Source: Lachnospiraceae bacterium AD3010 (GTDB lineage: Bacteria > Bacillota > Clostridia > Lachnospirales > Lachnospiraceae). Taken from it: 64,000 nucleotides of DNA. Positions within the stretch are counted from its first letter, which is position 1. Each line of letters starts with the position of its first letter. The notes beneath the pieces were generated by a model. That model made no database searches and had not been told where the DNA came from. It saw nothing but the letters and a program-made list of their open reading frames with translations. Shown here piece after piece: positions 15,704-24,292 of the stretch. The stretch covers positions 1-64,000 of the forward strand of contig JHWU01000014.1 of assembly GCA_000622025.1 (NCBI GenBank), read 5' to 3'. Both the position numbers and the translations under genes were made by a program.

Positions 15704-18457
15704 ATGGAAATAGTTCAGCTCTGGGGTTTACAGGATGTATATGATTACATATACAAAAATATTCTGGACCCGGTATGGGAGTTTGTGAGCAGCTGTATCT
15801 CCACAGGCTTCACATATCTGGCCAATGGTATTTCTATTGCCTTAAATGCTGTCCTTAATTCGATTTTCGGTGAGATCATAAGTATTTTCCTTGACTGGTT
15901 CTACGCAAAGTGGTTCGCACTTCAGTCAGCCATACTGCTTCTTCTTGACTGTATAGAGGACTGCTTCAATATAGTGAGCGGTTTAAGACCTGTGTATATA
16001 AGGGCCGGAGGCGGTGCCGGAGCGGTTAAGGGCGGTGGAATGCCCATACTGTTTGCGGTATTCCAGCAAAAAGCAGTACAGAATGCAATGCTCGTTATGA
16101 TAGCGGTGGGATTCTGGCTCTGTTTTGCCATGGCGATCATTGCCACAGCCAGAAATTTCCTGGAGCTCGGTGGCGACAAAACGAAGCCGGCTACACATAT
16201 TATAAAGATGACGGCAAAGTCCCTCCTGTATCTTGTACTGGCTCCCATGACCGCTGCAGCCCTGATCCTTCTTTCACAGGCGATCCTGACCACCATAGAC
16301 AAGGGCCTGACTGAGGGAGAGGGAAAGACAAGCATTGCAAGGATAATATTCTGCATTTCTTCCCTTGATGCCATCGACACCTCAATCACATCGGACGGTG
16401 CCGAATATAATGTCAGCTACGCCGACGGGCCTTCCAAGGCATCTCTAACGGATAAATACAGGGCTAAATTTTATTATGAGGATGACCATTTCCTTATTCC
16501 CAACTTTTGCAATCCGATCGTTGCAAGATTAACCTTTACCTTCTGGGGCTTTGACTACTTTATCAGCCTGGGCTGCGGTATCTTCTTTACCGTGATCATG
16601 TGTATGGTGCTGGCGGTCTTTATAGGCAGGGTATTCGATGTTGTTGTGCTTCTTATCATAGAGCCTTTCTTTGTTGCAATGATGCCCTTTGATGACGGGG
16701 AATACTACAGGAAGTGGTTTGAGCTTTTTCTGGGAAAGCTTTTCCAGGGCTTCGGTTCCGTTATCGGAATGAGGGTGTACCTTATGATACTGGAGCAGCT
16801 TTTCGCGGGAAACATAAGCTTTTCAAACTCCAATTCCTTAGGGGCGAGGCTGCAGGATTATCTCATAATGCTCCTTTTCGCCATGGGCGGAGGAGTTGCC
16901 GTGCAGCATGTGGGACCTCTGATCACCGGTATCCTGAGCCAGAGCGCTGCATCCGGAGAGCAGGCCTATGCGGCTGCGGGCGGAGCTGTGGGCAAGTATA
17001 TTGCCAATAAGGAGATGGGACTTGTAAAGAAGGCTGCAACCTCCACTGCCAAGAAGATCGGTGGAGGCATAGGTATGGGTATATCGGAGCTCGCCAAATT
17101 CCGCGGTAAGCGCGGCGGTATGGGCGGAATCGGAGGCGGCGGTGCCGGTGGTATGGGCGGAGCTGCGGACGGTGCCGATGGAGGAGCACTTGGTGCGCTT
17201 GGACAGTTTGCGGGAATGCGGCCTCAGGGTGGATTTGGCGGTAAGCCCGGAGCCGGAGCCAAGGGCGGAATCGGAGGCGCCGGTGCCGTTTCATCCATGC
17301 AGCAGTCCTTAAGCAGCTTCAAGACCTCTGTGATGGGCGCAGGCCTTATAAATACTAACCCCAGCGGAACCGGCAAGGATAAGGACGCGAAAAATGGCGG
17401 ACAGGCGCCTGCCGGCGGAGGCAAGGGTCAGGGCGTAAAGATGGACGAAATGCTTAAGGCACCCGGCAAGGGTTCCGGCGGCGATGGCGGAAAATTCAAT
17501 GGCAGAGGTAAGGGAAAAGCTGATAATGCCGGAAAAGGAAATTCAGGCGGAGGCGTACCTCCTGTAAAAGGGAATAATAATGCACCCGGCGGCGGTGAGC
17601 AGAAGAGCATGCAGGACATCGTAAGCGGAAATCAGGATAATGATCCGCTTAACACAGCCTTTATCGACGATGGTAATAATGATGGCGGCAGCTTTGACGG
17701 AGGATCTTCTTCAGGCGGTGGCTTTGACGGAGGATCTTCTTCGGGCGGCGATATGAGCGGCGGCGGAGACCAGGGCGGCAGCAATACCGGCGATATGGGC
17801 GGCGGCTCTAATTCGGGAAGCGGCAGCAGTAATACCGGTAATACGGGAAGCGGCAGCATTAATACCGGCAGCATGGGAAGCGGCAGTATTAATACCGGCA
17901 ATATGGGAAGCTCCGGAAGTCTGGGCGGCGGCAGGAAGACCATGCAGGATATGGTCGGGAATAGTAATGTCAACAGCGGAAACATGGGCGGCAGCATTAA
18001 TACCGGCAGCGTTGGGGGCGGCTTTAACACGGGAAGCAGCAGTAGCGGAAACATGGGCGGCAGCTTTAATTCGGGAAGCGGCAATACCGGCAATATGGGC
18101 GGCGGCTATAACACGGGAAGCAGCAATACCGGCAGTATGGGCGGCGGATTTAACACGGGAAGCAGCAATACCGGCAGTATGGGCGGCGGATTTAACACGG
18201 GAAGCAGCAATACCGGCGATATGGGCGGCGGCTATAACACAGGAAGCAGCAATACCGGCGATATGGGCAGCGGCTATAACACGGGAAGCAGCGGAAGTAT
18301 GGGAACCATGCAGGATATAGTCGGGGATCAGACATTAAACAACGAAAATTTGAACAGTGGTCCGATGAGTATGCAGGATCTCATAAGGGATGATGATAAT
18401 GATCCGCTTAACAGTGGGTTTATAAATGATGATGATGATGATGACGGAGCCTTTTAA
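15704..18457 (+). CDS. VirB6/TrbL-like protein (second) with long repetitive Gly/Asn/Ser tail
   Basis: 917 residues. Residues 1-430 carry about seven membrane segments and the VirB6-like stretch FFVAMMPFDDGEYYRKW. The remaining half is hydrophilic and low in complexity: Gly-rich, then tandem GFNTGSSNTGSMG-type 14-residue units. Four copies of a short motif interrupt it: SMQDIV, TMQDMV, TMQDIV and SMQDLI, the first and last followed by DNDPLN and an acidic FI[DN]D end. The protein closes with a run of Asp. Such regularly spaced short motifs look like docking sites. Extended VirB6 forms are known in other bacteria, but I know of no match for this tail. Confidence 0.88.
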   Translation: MEIVQLWGLQDVYDYIYKNILDPVWEFVSSCISTGFTYLANGISIALNAVLNSIFGEIISIFLDWFYAKWFALQSAILLLLDCIEDCFNIVSGLRPVYIRAGGGAGAVKGGGMPILFAVFQQKAVQNAMLVMIAVGFWLCFAMAIIATARNFLELGGDKTKPATHIIKMTAKSLLYLVLAPMTAAALILLSQAILTTIDKGLTEGEGKTSIARIIFCISSLDAIDTSITSDGAEYNVSYADGPSKASLTDKYRAKFYYEDDHFLIPNFCNPIVARLTFTFWGFDYFISLGCGIFFTVIMCMVLAVFIGRVFDVVVLLIIEPFFVAMMPFDDGEYYRKWFELFLGKLFQGFGSVIGMRVYLMILEQLFAGNISFSNSNSLGARLQDYLIMLLFAMGGGVAVQHVGPLITGILSQSAASGEQAYAAAGGAVGKYIANKEMGLVKKAATSTAKKIGGGIGMGISELAKFRGKRGGMGGIGGGGAGGMGGAADGADGGALGALGQFAGMRPQGGFGGKPGAGAKGGIGGAGAVSSMQQSLSSFKTSVMGAGLINTNPSGTGKDKDAKNGGQAPAGGGKGQGVKMDEMLKAPGKGSGGDGGKFNGRGKGKADNAGKGNSGGGVPPVKGNNNAPGGGEQKSMQDIVSGNQDNDPLNTAFIDDGNNDGGSFDGGSSSGGGFDGGSSSGGDMSGGGDQGGSNTGDMGGGSNSGSGSSNTGNTGSGSINTGSMGSGSINTGNMGSSGSLGGGRKTMQDMVGNSNVNSGNMGGSINTGSVGGGFNTGSSSSGNMGGSFNSGSGNTGNMGGGYNTGSSNTGSMGGGFNTGSSNTGSMGGGFNTGSSNTGDMGGGYNTGSSNTGDMGSGYNTGSSGSMGTMQDIVGDQTLNNENLNSGPMSMQDLIRDDDNDPLNSGFINDDDDDDGAF
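18068..18300. repeat. 42-bp in-frame tandem repeat in the VirB6-like tail
   Basis: Units beginning AACACGGGAAGC start at 18110, 18152, 18194, 18236 and 18278, exactly 42 bases apart, with a diverged unit at 18068. Each encodes 14 residues of the type NTGSSNTGSMGGGF. Confidence 0.9.
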
Positions 18458-18460
18458 TCT

Positions 18461-21193
18461 ATGATGAGGGTTATTCCTAAAAGAACAAATGTAAGGATGG
18501 AGCTCTTCCGGGGCGTCGAGGTAGTGGACGTTATCGTGGGCGCTGTGGGTGCTCTTATAGCCATAAGCTTTGCGGTGTCCAATCTGCCGGCTAAGTTTAT
18601 CTTTGCAGGAGTAATGGCGGTGATCACCGCTTCTCTCGTGATACCCATTGGGGATGAAAAGGGTTATATGATCGTGCTCTTCGGCCTCAGATATCTGGGA
18701 CAGCCGAGACAATTTGTTAAACGGAGTAAGGTTGAGGACACGGGTAAAAAGAAGGATCAGGAGAAGCTTACGGTTGAGGACGTAACGCCCTTCACCGGTG
18801 TCGACGGGAAGTACATTGAGTACGGGGATAAGTATTCAGCCGTAGTTATGAGTATACCCTCTGTGGAATTCAGGTTTTTTACCCAGTCCAGGCAGGACAA
18901 TATGATCGACCGTATATTCGGTGGCATACTTCGGTCTGCAGCGGATGAGGAGGTCATAAACCTGGTAAAGCTTGACCAGCCGGTGGTTTACGATGAGTTT
19001 ATCTTAAGCGAGCAGAGGAAGCTGGATGAGCTTAAGGAAGCATATCTGAACGGCATCTTCAATAAGGACGAGCTCACCGTCAGGGTGGGAATCATCCAGG
19101 ACAGGATAGAGCATCTCCAGGACATTGACTTCAGGAATAAGGTCTACATGCCTTTCCACTACCTTATGTTCATATATAAGGACAGGCAGTTCCTGGACAG
19201 CCAGATAAAGAGCGCCATTGAGGACTTTGCCTCGGTCAATATGGAGTGTCACCAGCTTGAAGGAAGTGAGCTGGCAGTATTTCTTAAATACAATTACGGA
19301 ATGAACTTTGATGAAAGAGTGGCTAAGGAGATAAGCCCGGACCAGTATATGGACTGGATACTTCCCGATGAGATAAAGATAGGCACCAGAACGATACAGT
19401 ATGACGATCTCATAACCCACAATTTCAGACTGAGAGATTTCCCGGTACTGGTAGGTAATTCCTGGGGTGCCGAGATGTTCAATACCGTGGGGAGCAAGGT
19501 TATCATGAAGATGACCCCGATAGAGAGGGGCAAGGGAATAAGGCAGATCGACAGATCCTTAGAGGAACTTCGGGATCAGAGAAACAGTACCGGAAAGGCC
19601 AGCCGGATAATCGATCTCGATACCCAGATCCAGGCTCTTGCATCGGTTCTCCGCTCTATGCAGGGTGAGAATGAGACACTGTTTAACGTAAACGTATTTC
19701 TGCAGGTAAATGATTACGATCTCTCGGAGCAGAAGAAGAGTGAGTATAAGACCAAGGCGGATCCGAATTCCAGAAAGAAGAGAGTCCGTCAGGCTCTGTC
19801 AGAAGAGGGCTTCAGGGTTACGGATATGTTTATGCAGCAGTTTGAAGCGTACTCTTCTGAGTCACTTTCAGGGTATGATGCCTTTGAGAGATATAAGAGG
19901 GGTATACACTCCACCTCCTGTGCGGCGGTTTTCCCATTTGTATATAAGAGCCTGTGTGACGATGACGGACTATATATCGGAAACTCATCGGGGATCCCGG
20001 TATTTATTAATTTCTTCAGAAGGGATTCCGAGAGGGTTAATTCCAATACCGTCATCATAGGAAAATCCGGCTCAGGTAAATCCTATGCCACAAAGAGTAT
20101 ACTTGCCCAGCTGGCAGCCGAGGATTCAAAGATATTCATTCTTGATCCCGAGAATGAGTACACGAAGATGGCAGCAGGCTTAAACGGAAAGATCATAGAC
20201 GTGGGTTCAGCAACCCAGGGAAGGCTTAATCCTTTCCATATCATAACCTCTCTTTCCGACGACGAAGAGGACAGTGAGGAAGCGGAGGAGATCGCAAAGG
20301 CAAATACCTTTTCCACCCATCTGCAGTTTCTGGAGGAATTTTACCGCCAGATACTGCCGGGGCTTTCTCCCGAGGCTCTGGAATTCTTAAACAGCCTCAC
20401 CACCAGTATGTACACCAGCCGGGGTATCGACCAGGACACGGACTTTTCAAAGCTGTCCCCCTCCGATTACCCTACCTTCAATGATCTTTATGACGATATA
20501 CTGGAGTCGTTCCAGACAGGCTTTTCTGATAATGATTATACGAAGGCGATCTTACGTACTCTTATGGCCTCCATATCCAAGTTTGCGGAGGGAGGCAGGG
20601 ATTCGACCCTCTGGAACGGGGAAGCTACCATTACCACGGAGGAGAACTTTGTGGTATTTGATTTCCAGTCACTTCTTGCCAATAAGAACGGCACCATTGC
20701 AAATGCACAGATGCTCTTAGTCCTTAAGTGGCTGGATAATGAGATCATAAAGAACCGTGAGTACAATATGATGTACCATGCCAACAGGAAGATCGTTATA
20801 GTAATAGACGAGGCTCATGTATTTATCGATGACAAATATCCCATAGCCCTGGACTTTATGTTCCAGCTTGCGAAGCGTATCAGGAAATATAATGGTATGC
20901 AGATAGTCATCACGCAGAATATCAAGGATTTCGTAGGTACGGAAGAGCTTGCCAGAAAGTCTACGGCGATAATTAATGCAAGCCAGTACAGCTTCATATT
21001 CCCTCTGTCACCAAATGATATGACGGATCTCATTAAGCTGTACGAGAACGCCGGAGCCATAAATGAGAGTGAACAGGATGACATAGTGAATAACGGCAGA
21101 GGCCGGGCCTTTGTCATAACTGCCCCCGGAGAGAGATCCAATGTGGATATTGTTGCAGGGGAAGGTATAGAAGCACTGTTTACTATGACTTAA
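18461..21193 (+). CDS. VirB4-type ATPase with N-terminal VirB3/PrgI-like membrane domain
   Basis: 910 residues. The start (VIPKRTNVRMELFRGVEVVD) followed by two membrane segments (about 25-65) matches the PrgI/VirB3-like module that is a separate small protein in many Gram-positive type IV systems; here it is fused to VirB4. The ATPase part has Walker A GKSGSGKSY near residue 535 and Walker B IVIVIDEAHVF near 778, with ITQNIKDF after it. VirB4 proteins power assembly and substrate transfer. It starts right after the VirB6-like gene stop and forms the energetic core of the locus with VirD4. Confidence 0.95.
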   Translation: MMRVIPKRTNVRMELFRGVEVVDVIVGAVGALIAISFAVSNLPAKFIFAGVMAVITASLVIPIGDEKGYMIVLFGLRYLGQPRQFVKRSKVEDTGKKKDQEKLTVEDVTPFTGVDGKYIEYGDKYSAVVMSIPSVEFRFFTQSRQDNMIDRIFGGILRSAADEEVINLVKLDQPVVYDEFILSEQRKLDELKEAYLNGIFNKDELTVRVGIIQDRIEHLQDIDFRNKVYMPFHYLMFIYKDRQFLDSQIKSAIEDFASVNMECHQLEGSELAVFLKYNYGMNFDERVAKEISPDQYMDWILPDEIKIGTRTIQYDDLITHNFRLRDFPVLVGNSWGAEMFNTVGSKVIMKMTPIERGKGIRQIDRSLEELRDQRNSTGKASRIIDLDTQIQALASVLRSMQGENETLFNVNVFLQVNDYDLSEQKKSEYKTKADPNSRKKRVRQALSEEGFRVTDMFMQQFEAYSSESLSGYDAFERYKRGIHSTSCAAVFPFVYKSLCDDDGLYIGNSSGIPVFINFFRRDSERVNSNTVIIGKSGSGKSYATKSILAQLAAEDSKIFILDPENEYTKMAAGLNGKIIDVGSATQGRLNPFHIITSLSDDEEDSEEAEEIAKANTFSTHLQFLEEFYRQILPGLSPEALEFLNSLTTSMYTSRGIDQDTDFSKLSPSDYPTFNDLYDDILESFQTGFSDNDYTKAILRTLMASISKFAEGGRDSTLWNGEATITTEENFVVFDFQSLLANKNGTIANAQMLLVLKWLDNEIIKNREYNMMYHANRKIVIVIDEAHVFIDDKYPIALDFMFQLAKRIRKYNGMQIVITQNIKDFVGTEELARKSTAIINASQYSFIFPLSPNDMTDLIKLYENAGAINESEQDDIVNNGRGRAFVITAPGERSNVDIVAGEGIEALFTMT

Positions 21194-21202
21194 ATATAAG
21201 GA

Positions 21203-21955
21203 ATGGAAAGAAGGATGAAAAAAACACTGCTGGGAATAATGATAATGTCGCTTATTTCAGCGTTTCTCCTCACCGGCTGCGGAGGAAAAAAGGCAGAGGT
21301 GCCGGCTACCTCGGAGGAGGGGATACTGAAGGTGGGTATAGTAGACGGTAAGGACAGATTCGCAAAAAGCGAAGCCGGAGCCCCTGTGGGTATTGAGGCA
21401 GAGCTTGCAAAAAGAGTTGCTGATGCCGGCGGATATGCCATACGCCTTACTATCGTGGATGACAGCGACGCCTTACTCAGTGGAATGCTGAACGGTGAAT
21501 ATGACCTGGGATTTGGCAGGATAACGGATACGGATCAGAGGATAGGGAATCTGAATGTGTCCATTCCCTACGGTAAGGGCTGTCTCTATCTGGCAACACC
21601 GAAGAGAAATTATATGAACTGCCTAAGTGCTGTTCAGTCCGGAACAATTGGGGTGTCCACCCGTGCAGATGCGATAAAGGACGAGATAAGCGGAATAGAC
21701 AGCATTGTGAATCAGCCATACACTGACGTTTCCCTGATGGCGGGAGACATAGCCGAAGGCAATTTACTGGCGGGACTGGTTACGGAGAGGGAAGCCATCT
21801 CTATGATAAATGACAGGGTACAGGCTCAGGAGCTCCTTAATTCTCCCAGGGAGAGCTATGTGGCTCTTACACCGGACGGATCACCGCTTATGGGAACGGT
21901 GAACGGTGTCATTGAGAATTACAGGATGGAAGAAGCGGGATTATCAAATGAGTAA
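21203..21955 (+). CDS. Solute-binding lipoprotein (SBP_bac_3-like)
   Basis: 250 residues with a lipoprotein signal (LLTGCGG, lipobox Cys near 26). The body resembles the periplasmic binding domain of polar amino acid transporters: GILKVGIVDGK, PVGIEAELAKRVAD, a GEYDLGFGRIT segment and a second lobe. No permease or ATPase gene is nearby, so it is not part of an ABC importer here. A sensor or adaptor role on the outer face of the secretion machine is possible. The ATG at 21215 (MKKTLLGIM) is an alternative start. It is followed by dispersed repeats. Confidence 0.82.
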   Translation: MERRMKKTLLGIMIMSLISAFLLTGCGGKKAEVPATSEEGILKVGIVDGKDRFAKSEAGAPVGIEAELAKRVADAGGYAIRLTIVDDSDALLSGMLNGEYDLGFGRITDTDQRIGNLNVSIPYGKGCLYLATPKRNYMNCLSAVQSGTIGVSTRADAIKDEISGIDSIVNQPYTDVSLMAGDIAEGNLLAGLVTEREAISMINDRVQAQELLNSPRESYVALTPDGSPLMGTVNGVIENYRMEEAGLSNE

Positions 21956-22104
21956 AAGATTCTTCGGGCTGCGCCCTCAGAATGACTTGTCATCCTGAGC
22001 GAAGCGAAGGATCTTTTACGGGGCACTGCCGCACATAGTGCGTCAAAACGTGCCCGAAAAATGTCCACTGGACATTTTTCCATCCTGAGCGAAGCGAAGG
22101 ATCC
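21955..22104. repeat. Dispersed repeat cluster with nested hairpins
   Basis: Right after the lipoprotein stop, arms AAGATTCTTCGG...CTCAGAATGAC (to 21986) and GTCATCCTGAGC...GGATCTTTT (21989-22017) form a long imperfect hairpin. GGGCAC (22021-22026) pairs with GTGCCC (22050-22055). A 12-base-arm palindrome GAAAAATGTCCA/TGGACATTTTTC spans 22056-22080, and another CATCCTGAGCG arm fills 22081-22104. The block splits the secretion locus and could end or attenuate transcription. Confidence 0.8.
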
Positions 22105-22178
22105 TTAAACGTAACTATTCAGAATCCGAAGGGTTCTGAACAGATACCCTTAAACAATCAACCGCAGGAGGAAAAGAT

Positions 22179-22460
22179 ATGTCAGAAAAAGTAGTATACA
22201 AGCTTAGAGAAAGGGTGGATGCAAATAATGCCCAGGAGGTGCAGAAGGAGCTGGAGGAGATATCCGGTGACGGTTCCCTGGATCTGGTGATCGACTTTGC
22301 GGAAAATAAGTATGTAAGCTCCGCCGGACTCCGTGCTGTTCTCTTTATTCAGAAAAAAATGAAAAAGGGAGGGGGCAGCGAGACGCTTATAAATGTGTCT
22401 GACGCCGTAAAGGAGATATTTGATGTGACCGGTTATTCTAGATTTCTTGTGATTGAATAA
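22179..22460 (+). CDS. STAS-domain protein (anti-sigma factor antagonist-like)
   Basis: 93 residues forming a single STAS domain. The phosphorylatable-serine motif SSAGLRAVL is present near residue 47, followed by INVSDAVKEIFDVTGYSRF, as in SpoIIAA/RsbV proteins, which bind anti-sigma kinases in their unphosphorylated state. RBS AGGAGGAAAAG. The same fold, clearly related in sequence, forms the N-terminus of the protein at 31131-32210. No SpoIIAB/RsbW-type kinase is seen in the window, so its partner is elsewhere or of another kind. Its place inside a secretion locus suggests partner-switch control of the machine. Confidence 0.9.
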   Translation: MSEKVVYKLRERVDANNAQEVQKELEEISGDGSLDLVIDFAENKYVSSAGLRAVLFIQKKMKKGGGSETLINVSDAVKEIFDVTGYSRFLVIE

Positions 22461-22467
22461 AAAAACC

Positions 22468-22499
22468 GGGCTCATTTTCCAAAGTCATTTGTATATATA
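22468..22499 (+). promoter_or_regulatory. Recurrent promoter-like motif, copy C
   Basis: GGGCTCAT (22468-22475), 14 bases, TGTATATATA (22490-22499). It lies just before the small gene at 22521 and would give a second promoter inside the secretion locus, feeding the Ig-like protein, pilin and lipoproteins. Confidence 0.6.
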
Positions 22500-22520
22500 A
22501 TTAGAAAGGGGGATGATGAA

Positions 22521-22832
22521 TTGGCATTTTTTGACAGCCCTAAGAATATGGCCCTCTGGAATAAAGAGCTTGCAAACCTTGATGCTGAGAGGGAAAGACG
22601 CAAGGAAGAGGGATATAAGCCGGAAATGAAGGTTGTTGACGGAAGCGGCCGGGTAAGCCGGCCAACGGAAAATAACCCTCACGTACGCCGCATCACCCTG
22701 AAGGAGCTGGAGGAGATAGAGAGGAATGCCAGGGCGGAAAAGAACGCAGGATCCGAAATGAGTGCCGGAGCACAGAAAAAAGCCCTGAGGAATAAGGGCG
22801 GTCTGTCTAAGGAAGCCTCTGCGGTAATGTGA
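22521..22832 (+). CDS. Small hydrophilic protein of unknown function
   Basis: 103 residues, highly charged, starting at a TTG nine bases after a GGGGG ribosome site. It begins MAFFDSPKNMALWNKELANL and contains a basic middle (SGRVSRPTENNPHVRRITLKE) and a helical KELEEIERNARAEKN stretch. There is no signal peptide or membrane segment. No family is recognised. It follows promoter motif C directly and overlaps the next gene by four bases (GTGA), so it is translationally coupled to the membrane-anchored Ig-like protein. Confidence 0.7.
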   Translation: MAFFDSPKNMALWNKELANLDAERERRKEEGYKPEMKVVDGSGRVSRPTENNPHVRRITLKELEEIERNARAEKNAGSEMSAGAQKKALRNKGGLSKEASAVM

Positions 22833-23812
22833 TGAAAAGCCCGGGAATGAGAAAAAGACTGATTTTTCCGATCCTTCTCGTTATCAGCTGGTTTTTCCTT
22901 ACAGCAGTGAATGTTCCAAAGGAAAGGATCATAGTGGAAGCGGATCCGGTGCTGTCCGTATCCTATGAAGAGGGGTTTTTTATATACACCATGCCGAACG
23001 GAGCATCCTTCACTATGAACTGTCCCCTTGGCGGGGTCATAGATGAAGCCGTGGAGGTGAATACAGGAAAAGATGCGTGGATAGTATCCTTTATGAAGGA
23101 CGGAGAGTCCTGCCTTCCCGGACAGAATTTTCATTCCGTAAGCGAAGCATTGGCGAGTATGCCGGATCACGTGATAAGAAATGTATCACTTGACAAAACC
23201 GGCTCCTATCTTTTTCACATAAGGAGTACGGTTACTGATAAATCCGGGAGAGAGACCTATGATGTTTACGGAGGATTCCGGATAGCGGCAAGTGGCACTA
23301 CGGTTGGATCTTCATATATCGAAGCCCCATATGACTATGAGATATCAGCGATATTTCTGAACGGAAAGAAGCTGAATACAGCCGGCGGAGAAAGAGCAGA
23401 GCTTCCCCGGGACGGACAATATGAAGTACACTTCAGTCCGGTAAAAGGAAAGCTTCCGGAATGGACAACATTCTTTTTTAGGGATACAACGGCACCTGCA
23501 CTCATATTCAATCCTCCGCTTGAGGGGGATACGGCAGGAGAGCCGGTGAGCTTCAGACCTACTGAGGCTGACGCAAGGATACAGGTTCTGTTAAACAACA
23601 ATGAGGTAACTCTTCACAATATGACGGCGGCAGCCAACGGGAGATACATTATTACGGTCTCCGACTCTGCCGGAAACAGCAATGAATATTCCTTCAATGT
23701 GGAAATGAAGGAAAAAACTTCTGCTTTGCCTTATTTCGAAATAGTGCTCATCATCATAGTGCTGTCGGTATCGGTGGTCATCTTTGAGCACAGAAGAATG
23801 AGGATCATATAG
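22829..23812 (+). CDS. Membrane-anchored Ig-like protein of the secretion locus
   Basis: 327 residues starting at GTG that overlaps the previous stop. It has an N-terminal signal or anchor (about 8-27), an extracellular beta-rich body, and a C-terminal membrane helix (about 302-320) with basic end HRRMRII. The motif YTMPNGASFT near residue 52 echoes YTNVKNGGVTN in the protein at 12786-14405, and both end in a domain of the type DTTAPALIF ... VSDSAGNSNEYSF. The two are probably distant paralogues forming surface parts of the machine. No catalytic motif is seen. Confidence 0.8.
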   Translation: MMKSPGMRKRLIFPILLVISWFFLTAVNVPKERIIVEADPVLSVSYEEGFFIYTMPNGASFTMNCPLGGVIDEAVEVNTGKDAWIVSFMKDGESCLPGQNFHSVSEALASMPDHVIRNVSLDKTGSYLFHIRSTVTDKSGRETYDVYGGFRIAASGTTVGSSYIEAPYDYEISAIFLNGKKLNTAGGERAELPRDGQYEVHFSPVKGKLPEWTTFFFRDTTAPALIFNPPLEGDTAGEPVSFRPTEADARIQVLLNNNEVTLHNMTAAANGRYIITVSDSAGNSNEYSFNVEMKEKTSALPYFEIVLIIIVLSVSVVIFEHRRMRII

Positions 23813-23848
23813 AAACAAATAAAAATTCAATAAAAAGGAGAACAAAAC

Positions 23849-24277
23849 ATGAAGAACATTATTACTAAAATTAAGTACCCCCTGACACTCTTAACATTTG
23901 CCGTATTTTCACTGGCAAACAGCACCCTGGTATTTGCTGCCGGTGAGACCACCAGTTCTTCCACTTCAGGAGGAGGAGGCGGAGGAGTTGACTTTTCAAA
24001 TGCAGCATCTCCTGTTGTAAGTCTTATCAACAGCCTTATAGGACCTGTTATTTCCGTAGTTGTGGCTGTAGGCGCTATCTACTGTGTTATCCTCGGAGTG
24101 AAGCTTGCAAAGGCTGATGAGCCGCAGGAAAGAGAAAAGGCAAAGATGGCATTAAAGAACGCCATCATAGGCTTCTTCCTCATCTTCATTCTGATTGTAG
24201 TTATGAGACTTATGGTTCCCACACTTGTAACCTGGGTTCAGAACAGCACCAATACAACAATGAATGTAACATATTGA
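23849..24277 (+). CDS. VirB2/TrbC-like pilin subunit
   Basis: 142 residues: a signal peptide ending LVFAA near residue 31, a short Ser/Gly-rich segment, and two membrane helices (about 57-85 and 103-123). These are joined by a charged loop KADEPQEREKAKMALKNAI, the typical arrangement of small VirB2-like proteins in Gram-positive type IV systems. RBS AAAAAGGAGAAC. High expression would fit its good ribosome site. It lies between the Ig-like anchor protein and the giant lipoprotein. Confidence 0.85.
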   Translation: MKNIITKIKYPLTLLTFAVFSLANSTLVFAAGETTSSSTSGGGGGGVDFSNAASPVVSLINSLIGPVISVVVAVGAIYCVILGVKLAKADEPQEREKAKMALKNAIIGFFLIFILIVVMRLMVPTLVTWVQNSTNTTMNVTY

Positions 24278-24292
24278 TCAGGTATTGAATAA

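Noticed and set aside
18068-18300. Regular repeats that could suggest a CRISPR array
   Set aside because: The units are contiguous 42-base codon repeats inside an open frame, with no unique spacers.
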